DNA of 25,086 nt from DASXRC01 sp036506495 (GTDB taxonomy: Bacteria; Actinomycetota; Actinomycetes; Mycobacteriales; Micromonosporaceae): the NCBI GenBank assembly GCA_036506495.1, contig DASXRQ010000235.1:1-25086 (forward strand). The letters run 5' to 3'. The notes under the pieces were generated by a model. That model saw only the letters and a program-made list of their open reading frames with translations, ran no database searches and was not told the DNA's origin. Each line of letters begins with the position of its first letter. Positions within the stretch are counted from its first letter, which is position 1. Position numbers and translations under genes: made by a program. This document shows positions 17,811-24,359 of this stretch, in pieces.

Positions 17811-18746
17811 GTGACGGTCGCGGAGGTGGCGAAACGGGCCGCGGCGACGTGGCGCAGGGCCCGCCGCCGGTTCGGCTGGCTGGACCATCTCGTTCGCGCC
17901 GCGGTGCGCTACGACCAGGCCGACGGCGGCCGGCTCGCCGCCGCGGTCACGTACTACGCGTTCTTCGCCACCTTCGCGCTGGCCCTGCTCAGCTTCGCGG
18001 GCTTCGGATTCGTCCTCGACGACCCGGCAGTGCTGGGCTCGGTGCAGCGCTACCTCGCGGAGAACCTGCCCCGCATCGACGTGCAGGCATTGCGCGACGC
18101 CCGCGGAACGGTCGGCGTGATCGGACTCATCGGCCTGCCGATCTCCGGATGGTTCTGGGTGGACGCGCTGCGCTCCTCGATCAGGGCCGTCTGGCGACTG
18201 CCCGAATACCCGGGCACGTTCGTCGTCCGCGTGTTCGTCGACCTGCTCGTGCTGATCGGGCTCGGCCTGCTGCTGGCCGCATCGCTGGCGGCGATATTCG
18301 CGACCACTACCGTGGCGGACTGGCTGGTCACCGCCGCCGGCGTGGGCACCACCCCGGCCCGGTGGCTGCTCGCCACGCTCGGGCTCGTGCTGGGCGTCGG
18401 CGTGAACACCCTGCTGTCCATCGCCGTGCTCACCGCCCTGCCACGCCTACGGATGCCACTGCGCAGGGTGTTGGGACCAGCGTTGTTCGTCGCCGCCGGC
18501 CTGGAACTGCTCAAAACCCTCGGCCGGCTCTACGTGCAACGCACCGTGACCAACCCCACCTACGTCGTCGTCGCCGGCGCCGTCGGGTTGCTGGTCTTCC
18601 TCAGCATCGTCAACCAACTGATCCTGTTCGCGGCGACGTTGGCCGCCACCAGCACCACCGGGCAGGTCACCGACCTGGCCGCACCCGGCGGGCGCGCCGT
18701 GGACCACAGTAACCACGGTCATCCCACCACCACCTGCGACATGTAA
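17811..18746 (+). CDS. YihY/virulence factor BrkB family membrane protein
   Basis: 311-residue integral membrane protein. The N-terminal cytoplasmic helix carries ARRRFGWLDHLVRAAVRYDQADGGRLAAAVTYYAFFA, with the GxxLAAAxTYYAFFAxFPLL-like signature of the family. About six hydrophobic segments follow (around residues 48-68, 98-118, 140-165, 175-200, 205-230 and 250-275). The C-terminal tail is polar with His and Thr. The family was once called ribonuclease BN in error; its function is still unclear. The GTG at 17811 is the natural start, but the ribosome site is weak, so the transcript may have a very short leader. A fragment of a close relative lies at 14292-14396 on the other strand. Confidence 0.88.
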   Translation: MTVAEVAKRAAATWRRARRRFGWLDHLVRAAVRYDQADGGRLAAAVTYYAFFATFALALLSFAGFGFVLDDPAVLGSVQRYLAENLPRIDVQALRDARGTVGVIGLIGLPISGWFWVDALRSSIRAVWRLPEYPGTFVVRVFVDLLVLIGLGLLLAASLAAIFATTTVADWLVTAAGVGTTPARWLLATLGLVLGVGVNTLLSIAVLTALPRLRMPLRRVLGPALFVAAGLELLKTLGRLYVQRTVTNPTYVVVAGAVGLLVFLSIVNQLILFAATLAATSTTGQVTDLAAPGGRAVDHSNHGHPTTTCDM

Positions 18747-18883
18747 CAGCCCGCCCGAAGCACCCCATCGGTCGACATGCAAGCGCCGACCGCCCGGTCA
18801 CGGGAGGCCCTGGCCGTGTGGCGGCCCGCGTGCTCGGCGAATCAGGCACGACGCGACCCGCATGGCGCACCCGGGCGGCTCAC

Positions 18884-18908
18884 GTTTACGGATTTCCTCC
18901 ATGGGGAA
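18884..18908 (+). promoter_or_regulatory. Candidate SigB/SigF-type promoter of the GlsB/YmgE-like gene
   Basis: GTTT (18884-18887), 15 bp, then GGGGAA (18903-18908), close to the general stress consensus GTTT-N12-15-GGGWAW. It would start transcription about 50 bp before the ATG at 18966. A SigB/SigF-family sigma gene lies just downstream, converging on this gene. Match by eye only. Confidence 0.4.
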
Positions 18909-18965
18909 CCCTGCCTGTGGGTCGCCCCGGCTTCGGGACTTCGGCCCACGAGCGAGGAGAGCATC

Positions 18966-19232
18966 ATGGGCGTCATTGCCTGGATCGTGCTCGGTGCCGT
19001 CGCCGGCTTCATCGCCGAACACCTCACCGGAAAGAAGACCGGCTTTCTGCTGGCCACCATCATCGGGATCGTCGGTGCCCTGCTTGGCGGGTTCCTCGCC
19101 AAGGCGCTGTTCGGGGTAAAGACGCTGGACACGTTCTTCGACCTGAGCACATGGATCACCGCGATCATCGGTGCCGTGCTGCTCTTCTTCCTGTTCGGCG
19201 CCGTGCGGGGCCGCCGCTCGTGGCGGGCGTAA
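18966..19232 (+). CDS. GlsB/YeaQ/YmgE-family stress membrane protein
   Basis: 88-residue protein with three hydrophobic helices: MGVIAWIVLGAVAGFIAEHL, GFLLATIIGIVGALLGGFLA and ITAIIGAVLLFFLFGAV. The glycine-rich pattern GAVAGFIAExLTG...TIIGIVGALLGGFLA is the transglycosylase-associated protein signature (PF04226-type). Members are small envelope proteins often induced by osmotic, acid or general stress; no enzyme activity is established. The ATG at 18966 follows GAGGAG at 18954-18959. A longer frame from 18777 is rejected because it would span the putative promoter and lacks a ribosome site. A strong hairpin follows the gene. Confidence 0.9.
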   Translation: MGVIAWIVLGAVAGFIAEHLTGKKTGFLLATIIGIVGALLGGFLAKALFGVKTLDTFFDLSTWITAIIGAVLLFFLFGAVRGRRSWRA

Positions 19233-19256
19233 ACCGCCGGTTGCGAGCACAGGAGT

Positions 19257-19286
19257 GGGGTCGGCCAGCCGCGGTTGGCCGACCCC
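19257..19286. terminator. Bidirectional hairpin terminator between convergent genes
   Basis: GGGGTCGGCCA (19257-19267) pairs perfectly with TGGCCGACCCC (19276-19286) across an 8-nt loop. It sits 24 bp after the GlsB-like stop and 38 bp before the sigma-factor stop on the other strand, so it can serve both. There is no T-run, as is usual in high-GC actinobacteria. Confidence 0.75.
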
Positions 19287-19324
19287 GGCTGTGAGATGTG
19301 AAGACGTTCGTTTCCGGCAGCGAA

Positions 19325-20299
19325 TCAGGCGCGACGAACCGCCGCCGGCTCGGGTGTTCGGCGCGTTGCGCGGGAAGGCTCGGCGAGCAAACCGGCGCGC
19401 AGCTGCGTCAACGCGCGGACCAGCAGGCGGGAGATGTGCATCTGCGACAACCCCACCTGAATGGCGATCTCGGCCTGGGTCAGGTCGCCGAAGTAGCGCA
19501 TGACCACAACTCGCCGCTCTCGCGCCGGCAACGCGGCCAGCAATGGACGCAGGACGTGCCAGTTAGTGACCGCATCGAAGCGGGCATCGACGACGCCGAT
19601 GCCGTCGATGATCGACTGTCGTTCCTCGGCGCCGGTCGCCACCAAGGCGTCCAGCGACTCGAGGTGGCGAAACCGCCAAGAGCTCAGCGCGATCGCGACA
19701 TCATCTTCGGCGGCATCGAGGTACCCGGCGAGCTCGGCCAGCGACGGTGAACGGCCCAGCTGTTGGGCCAGTCGGGCGCTGGCCGCGCCGAGGCTCCCGG
19801 CCAGCTCCTGCACCCGCCTAGGCACCCGCACCCGCCAGGTGGTGTCCCGGAAATGGCGCTTGAGCGCGCCGACGATGGTCGGCACCGCGTAGGAGGTGAA
19901 CGCAATTCCCCGAGCAGGGTCGAAGCCGTCGACCGCCTTGACCAGGGCGAGGGCGGCAACCTGGTACAGATCCTCCAAGGGTTCACCACGGTCCCGATAG
20001 CGGGCGGCCAACCACTGAGCCAATGGCAGGCCCGCCTCGATACCGCGCATCCGCAGCACGGCGCGGCTCGGGTGACCGGCGGGCAGGCCGGCGCGTCGAC
20101 GCAACAACGCCTCCACCGTCACGTCGCTCGCCGGCCGCATGGCGAGCACACCGGTATCGGCACGGTCACCGCTTGTTGCGACGCCGGCCACGAACACGGC
20201 TGACCGCGCCGTGCCACGGTCGTTGGCAAGTCTCGGCGGCGAACCGCCGGCTGCCGTCGCAGTCGCCTGATGAGTAACGATCGTCGTGTCGGCAGTCAT
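19325..20299 (-). CDS. RNA polymerase sigma factor, SigB/SigF/SigG family
   Basis: Alternative sigma factor of the stress/sporulation class (group 3). Region 2 is EDLYQVAALALVKAVDGFDPARG followed by IAFTSYAVPTIVGALKRHFRD and TWRVRVPRRVQE. Region 3 follows (ARLAQQLGRSPSLAELAGYL). Region 4 is LPARERRVVVMRYFGDLTQAEIAIQVGLSQMHISRLL, whose helix-turn-helix binds the -35 element. The start is uncertain: ATG at 20299 (324 aa) is used here, ATG at 20140 would give 271 aa, nearer the usual length; neither has a good ribosome site. The first 50 residues are Thr/Ala-rich and not part of the fold. No anti-sigma gene is adjacent, unusual for this class; the STAS gene at 14682 and similar promoters at 18884 and 20993 suggest local partners. 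Confidence 0.9.
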   Translation of the reverse strand: MTADTTIVTHQATATAAGGSPPRLANDRGTARSAVFVAGVATSGDRADTGVLAMRPASDVTVEALLRRRAGLPAGHPSRAVLRMRGIEAGLPLAQWLAARYRDRGEPLEDLYQVAALALVKAVDGFDPARGIAFTSYAVPTIVGALKRHFRDTTWRVRVPRRVQELAGSLGAASARLAQQLGRSPSLAELAGYLDAAEDDVAIALSSWRFRHLESLDALVATGAEERQSIIDGIGVVDARFDAVTNWHVLRPLLAALPARERRVVVMRYFGDLTQAEIAIQVGLSQMHISRLLVRALTQLRAGLLAEPSRATRRTPEPAAVRRA

Positions 20300-20722
20300 G
20301 GTGGCGGTCACAGCGGTCAACACCCCTTCGGTGCCGCACCGACGACACCACCGCGGCGTGTACCCCAAGCCAGGCCGAACGGCGCGCATGCACGCCGGTG
20401 GCCGCGCTACAGGGAACAGTCATCGAGGTACACCGGTGAGGAAAGAGGAAATGCGCAGAGCAACCGCACGGTCCAGGCGGCGAGCGAGACCGGCGAAGGG
20501 CCGGCCGACGCGCACGGCCACAGTCGGGTCGGGCCGCATGACTCACGCTACGCCGTTGCCCGCCCATCACCAGAGACAAACCGGACGATCACGCCGATCA
20601 TCGGCGCGTCGTTGTTCACCGCAACCCGTATCCGCGACCATGCTGCCTCAGATGTCCGTAGTTGAGCTGTCGATGACGACGACCGGGCCGGATGTCCACA
20701 AGGCGGATGATTAGGCCGCGGG
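20300..20722. other. Upstream region of the sigma-factor gene
   Basis: On the minus strand, GTTC (20380-20377), 11 bp and GGGTAC (20365-20360) form a weak SigB/SigF-like promoter about 55 bp before the ATG at 20299, which would make the sigma gene autoregulated. A plus-strand frame from the GTG at 20436 gives a very Arg-rich 92-residue sequence that I consider non-coding. Nothing else is recognised. Confidence 0.35.
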
Positions 20723-20920
20723 TCACTGTGACGGCTGCGGCAGGTCGCAGTTGACCTTCGGATTGACGCCGATGTAGTTCAACGGGCCAGCAATGACCGT
20801 GATGGCGGTGTTTCCGACCTTGGCGCAACTGCTGCGTGATCCACCGAGATATCCGCGCTGGCCGGCAGCAATCAGCCCGACGATCAGCCAGATGACGACA
20901 AGTACCGCTCCGATACGCAC
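20723..20920 (-). CDS. Small conserved actinobacterial membrane protein with a Cys pair
   Basis: 65-residue protein. One N-terminal membrane helix (VRIGAVLVVIWLIVGLIAAG) is followed by QRGYLGGSRSSCAKVGNTAI, then TVIAGPLNYIGVNPKVNC and a Pro/Gln end. The two cysteines probably face outside and could form a disulfide. I recall the pattern QRxYF...CAKxGTxAxTVxAGPLNYxGxNPKxxC from many actinobacterial genomes as an unnamed protein. The GTG at 20920 has GGGAGG six bases upstream, which rules out the longer frame from 21052. A good SigB/SigF-like promoter match lies 73-97 bp upstream. Confidence 0.8.
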   Translation of the reverse strand: MRIGAVLVVIWLIVGLIAAGQRGYLGGSRSSCAKVGNTAITVIAGPLNYIGVNPKVNCDLPQPSQ

Positions 20921-20992
20921 GGTGACCTCCCAATGCAGATCCCCACGACGCGGTTCCGCGGTGGCCTCCGCGCCGCGCGCGACACCGTGGGC

Positions 20993-21017
20993 ATACCCAT
21001 CCAACAAATTCCCTAAC
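20993..21017 (-). promoter_or_regulatory. Candidate SigB/SigF-type promoter of the 65-aa membrane protein gene
   Basis: On the minus strand, GTTA (21017-21014), 15 bp, then GGGTAT (20998-20993): nine of ten positions match GTTT/GGGTAT with correct spacing. The transcript would start about 65 bp before the GTG at 20920. Match by eye; a chance match in this GC-rich DNA cannot be excluded, but GGGTAT is rare here. Confidence 0.5.
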
Positions 21018-21218
21018 GGCACGCGCGCCACCAGCGCCGCCGCCCGAGCCAACCAAACCTTCCAGCCCGGAACGCGGCCACCAATGCGCCGTCATTTGTC
21101 CCGGTCGCGCCCACCTTTGCGCCCACGGTGGCCAGGTCGTACCACCATCCGGCGGTCCCCTCCAAACTGGAGCGCAGAAACCTGATAGAAACGCACCGAG
21201 GCGGGGAACGACGCTGGT

Positions 21219-21446
21219 ATGGGCATAGGCGTAGGCATTTTCCTCATCGTCGTCGGCGCGATCCTGACCTTCGCGCTCGACGCAACCGTCGCCGGCATCA
21301 ACCTCGACGTGGTCGGCTGGATCCTCATGCTCGCTGGCGCGGCCGGGCTGGTCCTCTTCTTCTACTTCTGGAACCGACGCCGCGCCCCCCGCACCGTCGT
21401 GACCGAGCGCCACAACTACGAAGACCCCGGCCAGCCACCGCTGTAA
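21219..21446 (+). CDS. DUF6458-like small membrane protein
   Basis: 75-residue protein with two hydrophobic helices, MGIGVGIFLIVVGAILTFAL and VVGWILMLAGAAGLVLFFYF, joined by DATVAGINLD, and a basic, His-containing tail. The pattern MGIGxxIxLIxxGAILTFAx...INLDxVGxILM is that of DUF6458 proteins of actinobacteria, whose function is unknown. The ATG at 21219 is preceded by GGGGA about 11 nt upstream, a modest ribosome site. It lies divergent from the 65-aa membrane protein gene. Confidence 0.8.
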   Translation: MGIGVGIFLIVVGAILTFALDATVAGINLDVVGWILMLAGAAGLVLFFYFWNRRRAPRTVVTERHNYEDPGQPPL

Positions 21447-22175
21447 CCAACCCGCCCGAACGCACCAGCAACCACCAGGCTCGCCGCATCGGGCGCCGAC
21501 CGCAACCGTCCGCGCACGATCATGCCGGTCCACAGCAGGCAGCGCAGGCCGACTCGGCACTCGATCTGCCCGACTGTCACACCACCCAAGGGACCACGAA
21601 ACCCAACCCGCCCGCCAGGACAGCCCCAAGCCCCGGGCGACCGGTACGGCTGCCAGCAAGGCGAGGATAGGGACCGCCACAACCAGCACGAGGACGACCG
21701 GGCCAGAGAGACCCCTCGGGCCCGCGCGCCGGTATGCGGACGGCCCGTCATGCCTGTCTGCGTCGTGACTCGACAACGGGTGGTTGCCTGTGGCGGCGGC
21801 GATCCTCCCCGAACACTCTGATAGCGGTCCGTTGTCAGGCCAAGCGGCTCGGCCCATGACAGAGCCCAGGGTGCAGGCCTCGTCGACAAGATCGGAAGCG
21901 TGCATCCGTTTGAGACCACTAGCGACGCGGTGGCGTGGGCCAAGCAGCCGGCAACCCGGTAGCGGTGCCACCCAGGAGGGAGTTGGCGAGTCGAGGCGCC
22001 GGCCCGTTCGCATAGGCAAGCGGCAGGCGTGATCAGCAAATGGCCACGCCAGCCAGGAAGGGGCGAGGGAACTGCCGCGACCTCGGCCGTTGCGGTGGGC
22101 CGGACGCCCGGGGCGTATTGGTCGTAGGCCAAACACCACACTGAGGTACACCAAACACCAACAGGAGGAACAGCG
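21447..22175. other. 729-bp gap, no convincing gene
   Basis: The overlapping long minus-strand frames here are GC-driven. One of them contains a hydrophobic run (PVVLVLVVAVPILALLAAVP at about 21630-21700), which could be a decayed or unannotated small membrane protein, but it has no start codon with a ribosome site. The last 60 bp hold the hsp20 promoter region with a pair of 10-bp repeats. Confidence 0.4.
22129..22160 (+). promoter_or_regulatory. Paired CCAAACACCA repeats upstream of hsp20
   Basis: CCAAACACCA occurs at 22129-22138 and again at 22151-22160, exactly 22 bp apart (two helical turns), ending just before the ribosome site AGGAGG. The spacing puts both copies on the same DNA face, so they look like a tandem binding site for a regulator. 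No HAIR (HspR) or CIRCE (HrcA) inverted repeat is visible, which makes the control of this gene unclear. Confidence 0.45.
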
Positions 22176-22670
22176 ATGTCAGTCATCAGGTTCGAACCCT
22201 TCCGCGACCCGTTCCGGGAGCTCGACCGGCTCATGTCCATGGCTGCCAGCGGGACGCGCGCCCCGCTCGGAATGCCCATGGACGTCTACCGCAGCGAGGA
22301 CGGCAACTACCACATCGAGGCCGACCTGCCCGGCGTCGACCCTGACAGCGTCGAAGTGACCGTCGAGCAAGGCGCCTTGACGATCCAGGCCGAGCGCACT
22401 CCTCACTACGGCGACACCGACCAGGTCGTTGTCGCCGAACGACCGCAGGGATCGTTCACCCGCCAGCTCTCCCTCGGCGAGGGTGCGGACTCCGAAAACC
22501 TCAGCGCCGAATACGCCGACGGTGTCCTGCACCTGACCATCCCCGCGTCACCAAAGACCCAGCCACGCCGGATCGAGATCACCCGTGCGACCGGTGCCAG
22601 CCGGACCATCTCGGGGAGCACCGTCGAGCACGGCGAGGCGCCCACCGACACGGCCGGCAGCGCCGGCTGA
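22176..22670 (+). CDS. Hsp20/alpha-crystallin small heat shock protein
   Basis: 164-residue ATP-independent holdase that keeps unfolding proteins soluble. A short N-terminal arm (MSVIRFEPFRDPFRELDRLM) leads into the alpha-crystallin domain at about 33-130, which begins MPMDVYRSEDGNYHIEADLP, continues with GVDPDSVEVTVEQGALTIQA and ends with ADGVLHLTIPASPKTQPRRI. The conserved A-x-x-x-DGVL-x-L-x-I-P motif is intact (AEYADGVLHLTIP). The tail after 135 is Ser/Thr/Gly-rich. The ATG at 22176 has AGGAGG at 22163-22168. It stands alone; the next feature is a tRNA fragment 180 bp downstream. Confidence 0.95.
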   Translation: MSVIRFEPFRDPFRELDRLMSMAASGTRAPLGMPMDVYRSEDGNYHIEADLPGVDPDSVEVTVEQGALTIQAERTPHYGDTDQVVVAERPQGSFTRQLSLGEGADSENLSAEYADGVLHLTIPASPKTQPRRIEITRATGASRTISGSTVEHGEAPTDTAGSAG

Positions 22671-23014
22671 CGGGCCCCACACGAGATATGAGTGGAGGAA
22701 CCGGTAGCGCCTCGGGGTCAGCCATGCGGCGTAGCTGGTGTCAATCGATGGACGAAACGAGCGCGCCATGATCGGCCGACGGCCGGAAACACAAACGGTG
22801 ACCACGCATTTCTGCTGGTCACCGTCGTGTGAGCCCGGCGAGCTAGGTGGCCAGGGGCGGAGTCGAACCGCCGACCTTCCGATTTTCAGATCTGGGCAGC
22901 ACAGGCGTCGTCCAGGTACCTGCACCGAGCGCCTCATATTAAGCGGAATCCACGCATCGTCGCCGTCGCGCATCACGGGATCCGCCTCCCGCCGGTCACG
23001 CAGCTCGCCGTTGA
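22671..23014. other. Intergenic region with tRNA remnant
   Basis: Holds no gene. The only recognisable item is the 3' half of a tRNA-Phe on the minus strand (22848-22889, separate entry). The plus-strand frame across it, reading GQGRSRTADLPIF, is the familiar false ORF over tRNA sequence. Confidence 0.6.
22848..22889 (-). other. 3' half of tRNA-Phe(GAA), likely att-site remnant
   Basis: On the minus strand, bases 22889 to 22848 match tRNA positions 32-73 exactly in layout: anticodon loop CTGAAAA (22889-22883), 3' stem TCGGA, variable AGGTC, T-stem GGCGG, T-loop TTCGACT, T-stem CCGCC, acceptor CCTGGCC and A73, followed by CC. The 5' half is missing: the bases where the 5' anticodon strand belongs (CAGAT) cannot pair with TCGGA, and no D-arm or GGCCAGG acceptor strand lies upstream. 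A tRNA 3' half cut at the anticodon loop is the usual core of integrative-element attachment sites. It cannot be a working tRNA. Confidence 0.8.
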
Positions 23015-23431
23015 CTATTCGGACCCCACGAGGATGCAGAAGGGATGGCCCGCAGGGTCGGCAAGTACGTACAGCGGCTCGCCTGCATCGCTGGATCGGT
23101 CGTAGACCAGCGTTGCGCCCAAGTCTTGTGCTCGTCGCCGGTGCCGCTCAAGCTCCTCGACGCTCGACACCCTGAAGTCGTGGTGCATCTGCTTGGGAAC
23201 CTCGTGCGTCGGCCAAGTCGATCGGGCAAGTGTTGGCACCTGGTTGAAGGCGAGGACGCGGTGGCCTCGGGAGTCCAGCAAGACCAACCAGTGCGCGTCA
23301 TCGTTCCCGTCTTGGGGAACCTCGTCGCCCGGGCGGTACCGCAATCCGAGGAACTGGCGGTAGAACTCTGCGAGTCCCCGGCAGTCCGTGGCGTCCAGAG
23401 CGGTGTGCATAAGTACCGGGAAGGTCGACAT
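23015..23431 (-). CDS. VOC-family (glyoxalase/bleomycin-resistance fold) protein
   Basis: 138-residue cytoplasmic protein with two beta-alpha-beta-beta-beta units. Unit one is LMHTALDATDCRGLAEFYRQFLGL...WLVLLDSRGHRVLAFNQV; unit two is MHHDFRVSSVEELERHRRRAQDLGATLV...PLYVLADPAGHPFCIL, whose DPAGHPFCI ending is the hallmark of the family. Possible metal ligands are H9, H81 or H82 and a late acidic residue. Members range from dioxygenases and lyases to antibiotic-binding proteins; which one cannot be told. The ATG at 23431 has AGGAG 8 nt upstream. It lies just inside the second long repeat. Confidence 0.9.
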   Translation of the reverse strand: MSTFPVLMHTALDATDCRGLAEFYRQFLGLRYRPGDEVPQDGNDDAHWLVLLDSRGHRVLAFNQVPTLARSTWPTHEVPKQMHHDFRVSSVEELERHRRRAQDLGATLVYDRSSDAGEPLYVLADPAGHPFCILVGSE

Positions 23432-23552
23432 CTGCGGACTCCTAGGTTGACGGCCGTCCTATCGAGACACACACCGTCGCGGCCGGGCGACCCGCATCGG
23501 TGCTTGCTGACACGATCTCTCCCCGGCAACCGAAGCTCGTGCTACCGAGACA

Positions 23553-23836
23553 CCTAGACGTTAAACCTGAACTCAGTTGCCACCTTCGCCAACCTGGCGC
23601 ATTACCCGTTGGTGCTGGTCACCGCGCTCTTTCGTCTCGCGTTGGTGACGGCCGACCAACGAGCTTTCACGCTGTCTTGTGCCCCCTGTGTGCCCCACAC
23701 TGCCAGGATCTGGCAAGTGTCCGTCTTCGCGTTTCTGTACTGGTCACCGGTGTCGTTGGTGTGTGTCAGTGTCCGGTGTCGTCCGCCGTCTTGGCTACTT
23801 GTTTGGCTACTTTCAGCAGTGGATCACCCGCCCCCG
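23553..23836 (-). repeat. Long direct repeat, copy B, ending in a YchF-like 3' end
   Basis: Same orientation as copy A (11789-12080). It starts at the same CCTAGACG boundary and ends at the same CCCGG. On the minus strand it carries AKQVAKTADDTGH-stop (stop near 23766) and ends GAG TTC AGG TTT AAC GTC TAG, again EFRFNV-stop. Against copy A the Arg codon (CGC/AGG) and Phe codon (TTC/TTT) differ but encode the same residues; AGG and TTT are rare in this genome. The inner 200 bp carry an indel, so they are not one conserved frame. Flanks differ completely on both sides. Confidence 0.75.
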
Positions 23837-23921
23837 GGCTGACGGCCGGATGGTGGCCGCGGTGGGTTCTCCTCATCGCCGTGTGGATGCCGTGACCATC
23901 GCGCCGGCGTAGGGTCCGGCC

Positions 23922-24359
23922 ATGGGTACGGACCCGGGCGCGGCTTGGCGGGAACAGCGCCAGCGGGCGGTCGAGGCCCATGCCCGGGCGCAGGAGGAGC
24001 GCAGGGCCGCCGAGATGAAACAGGCGCGGCAGCTCATCGCGACGTTCGTACGCGTCGCGGGGGAGCAAGGCCTGGCGCCGACTGCGCTGACCGCGCCGGC
24101 CTACCACGGCCGCGGCCGGTACCGCACAAGGCTGCGCGGCTGGTACCTCGACCGCGGCCGCTCGCTGGCCGTGGACACCGACGGCGAGTTCTACGTGCTC
24201 GGCGTTCCCAACTCCATCCGGGCGCGGCTAACTGGCGCCAACGTGAAGCCGCAGCCGCCGCCGCTGGTGGTCGGCGAGGGTGGCCGGGACGGCGAGTCGA
24301 TCCCATTGCGGCAGCTGCTCCAGCGGCGGCTCGACGCCGGTGCAGAGCCTGGCGATTAG
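23922..24359 (+). CDS. Conserved-looking hypothetical protein, 145 aa
   Basis: Cytoplasmic protein with an N-terminal charged coiled-coil-like helix (AWREQRQRAVEAHARAQEERRAAEMKQARQLIATFVRVA) and a compact C-terminal part with RGWYLDRGRSLAVDTDGEFYVLGVP and PPLVVGEGGRDGESIPLRQLL. I recall this pattern from unnamed actinobacterial proteins but cannot assign a function. The ATG at 23922 lies 85 bp after the end of repeat B, preceded by TAGGGTCCGGCC, with no strong ribosome site. If repeat B is an element end, this is the first gene of the next element or of flanking DNA. Confidence 0.72.
   Translation: MGTDPGAAWREQRQRAVEAHARAQEERRAAEMKQARQLIATFVRVAGEQGLAPTALTAPAYHGRGRYRTRLRGWYLDRGRSLAVDTDGEFYVLGVPNSIRARLTGANVKPQPPPLVVGEGGRDGESIPLRQLLQRRLDAGAEPGD

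Noticed and set aside
20616..22154. 512-codon minus-strand frame across the 65-aa and DUF6458-like genes
   Set aside because: It overlaps two better-supported small genes in other frames, has no ribosome site and no domain; composition artefact.
22848..22920. Functional tRNA-Phe gene
   Set aside because: The T-arm, anticodon loop and 3' acceptor strand are perfect, but the 5' anticodon strand, D-arm and 5' acceptor strand are absent.
22738..23175. Plus-strand frame reading GQGRSRTADLPIF
   Set aside because: It is the well-known false ORF created by reading through the complement of a tRNA 3' half.
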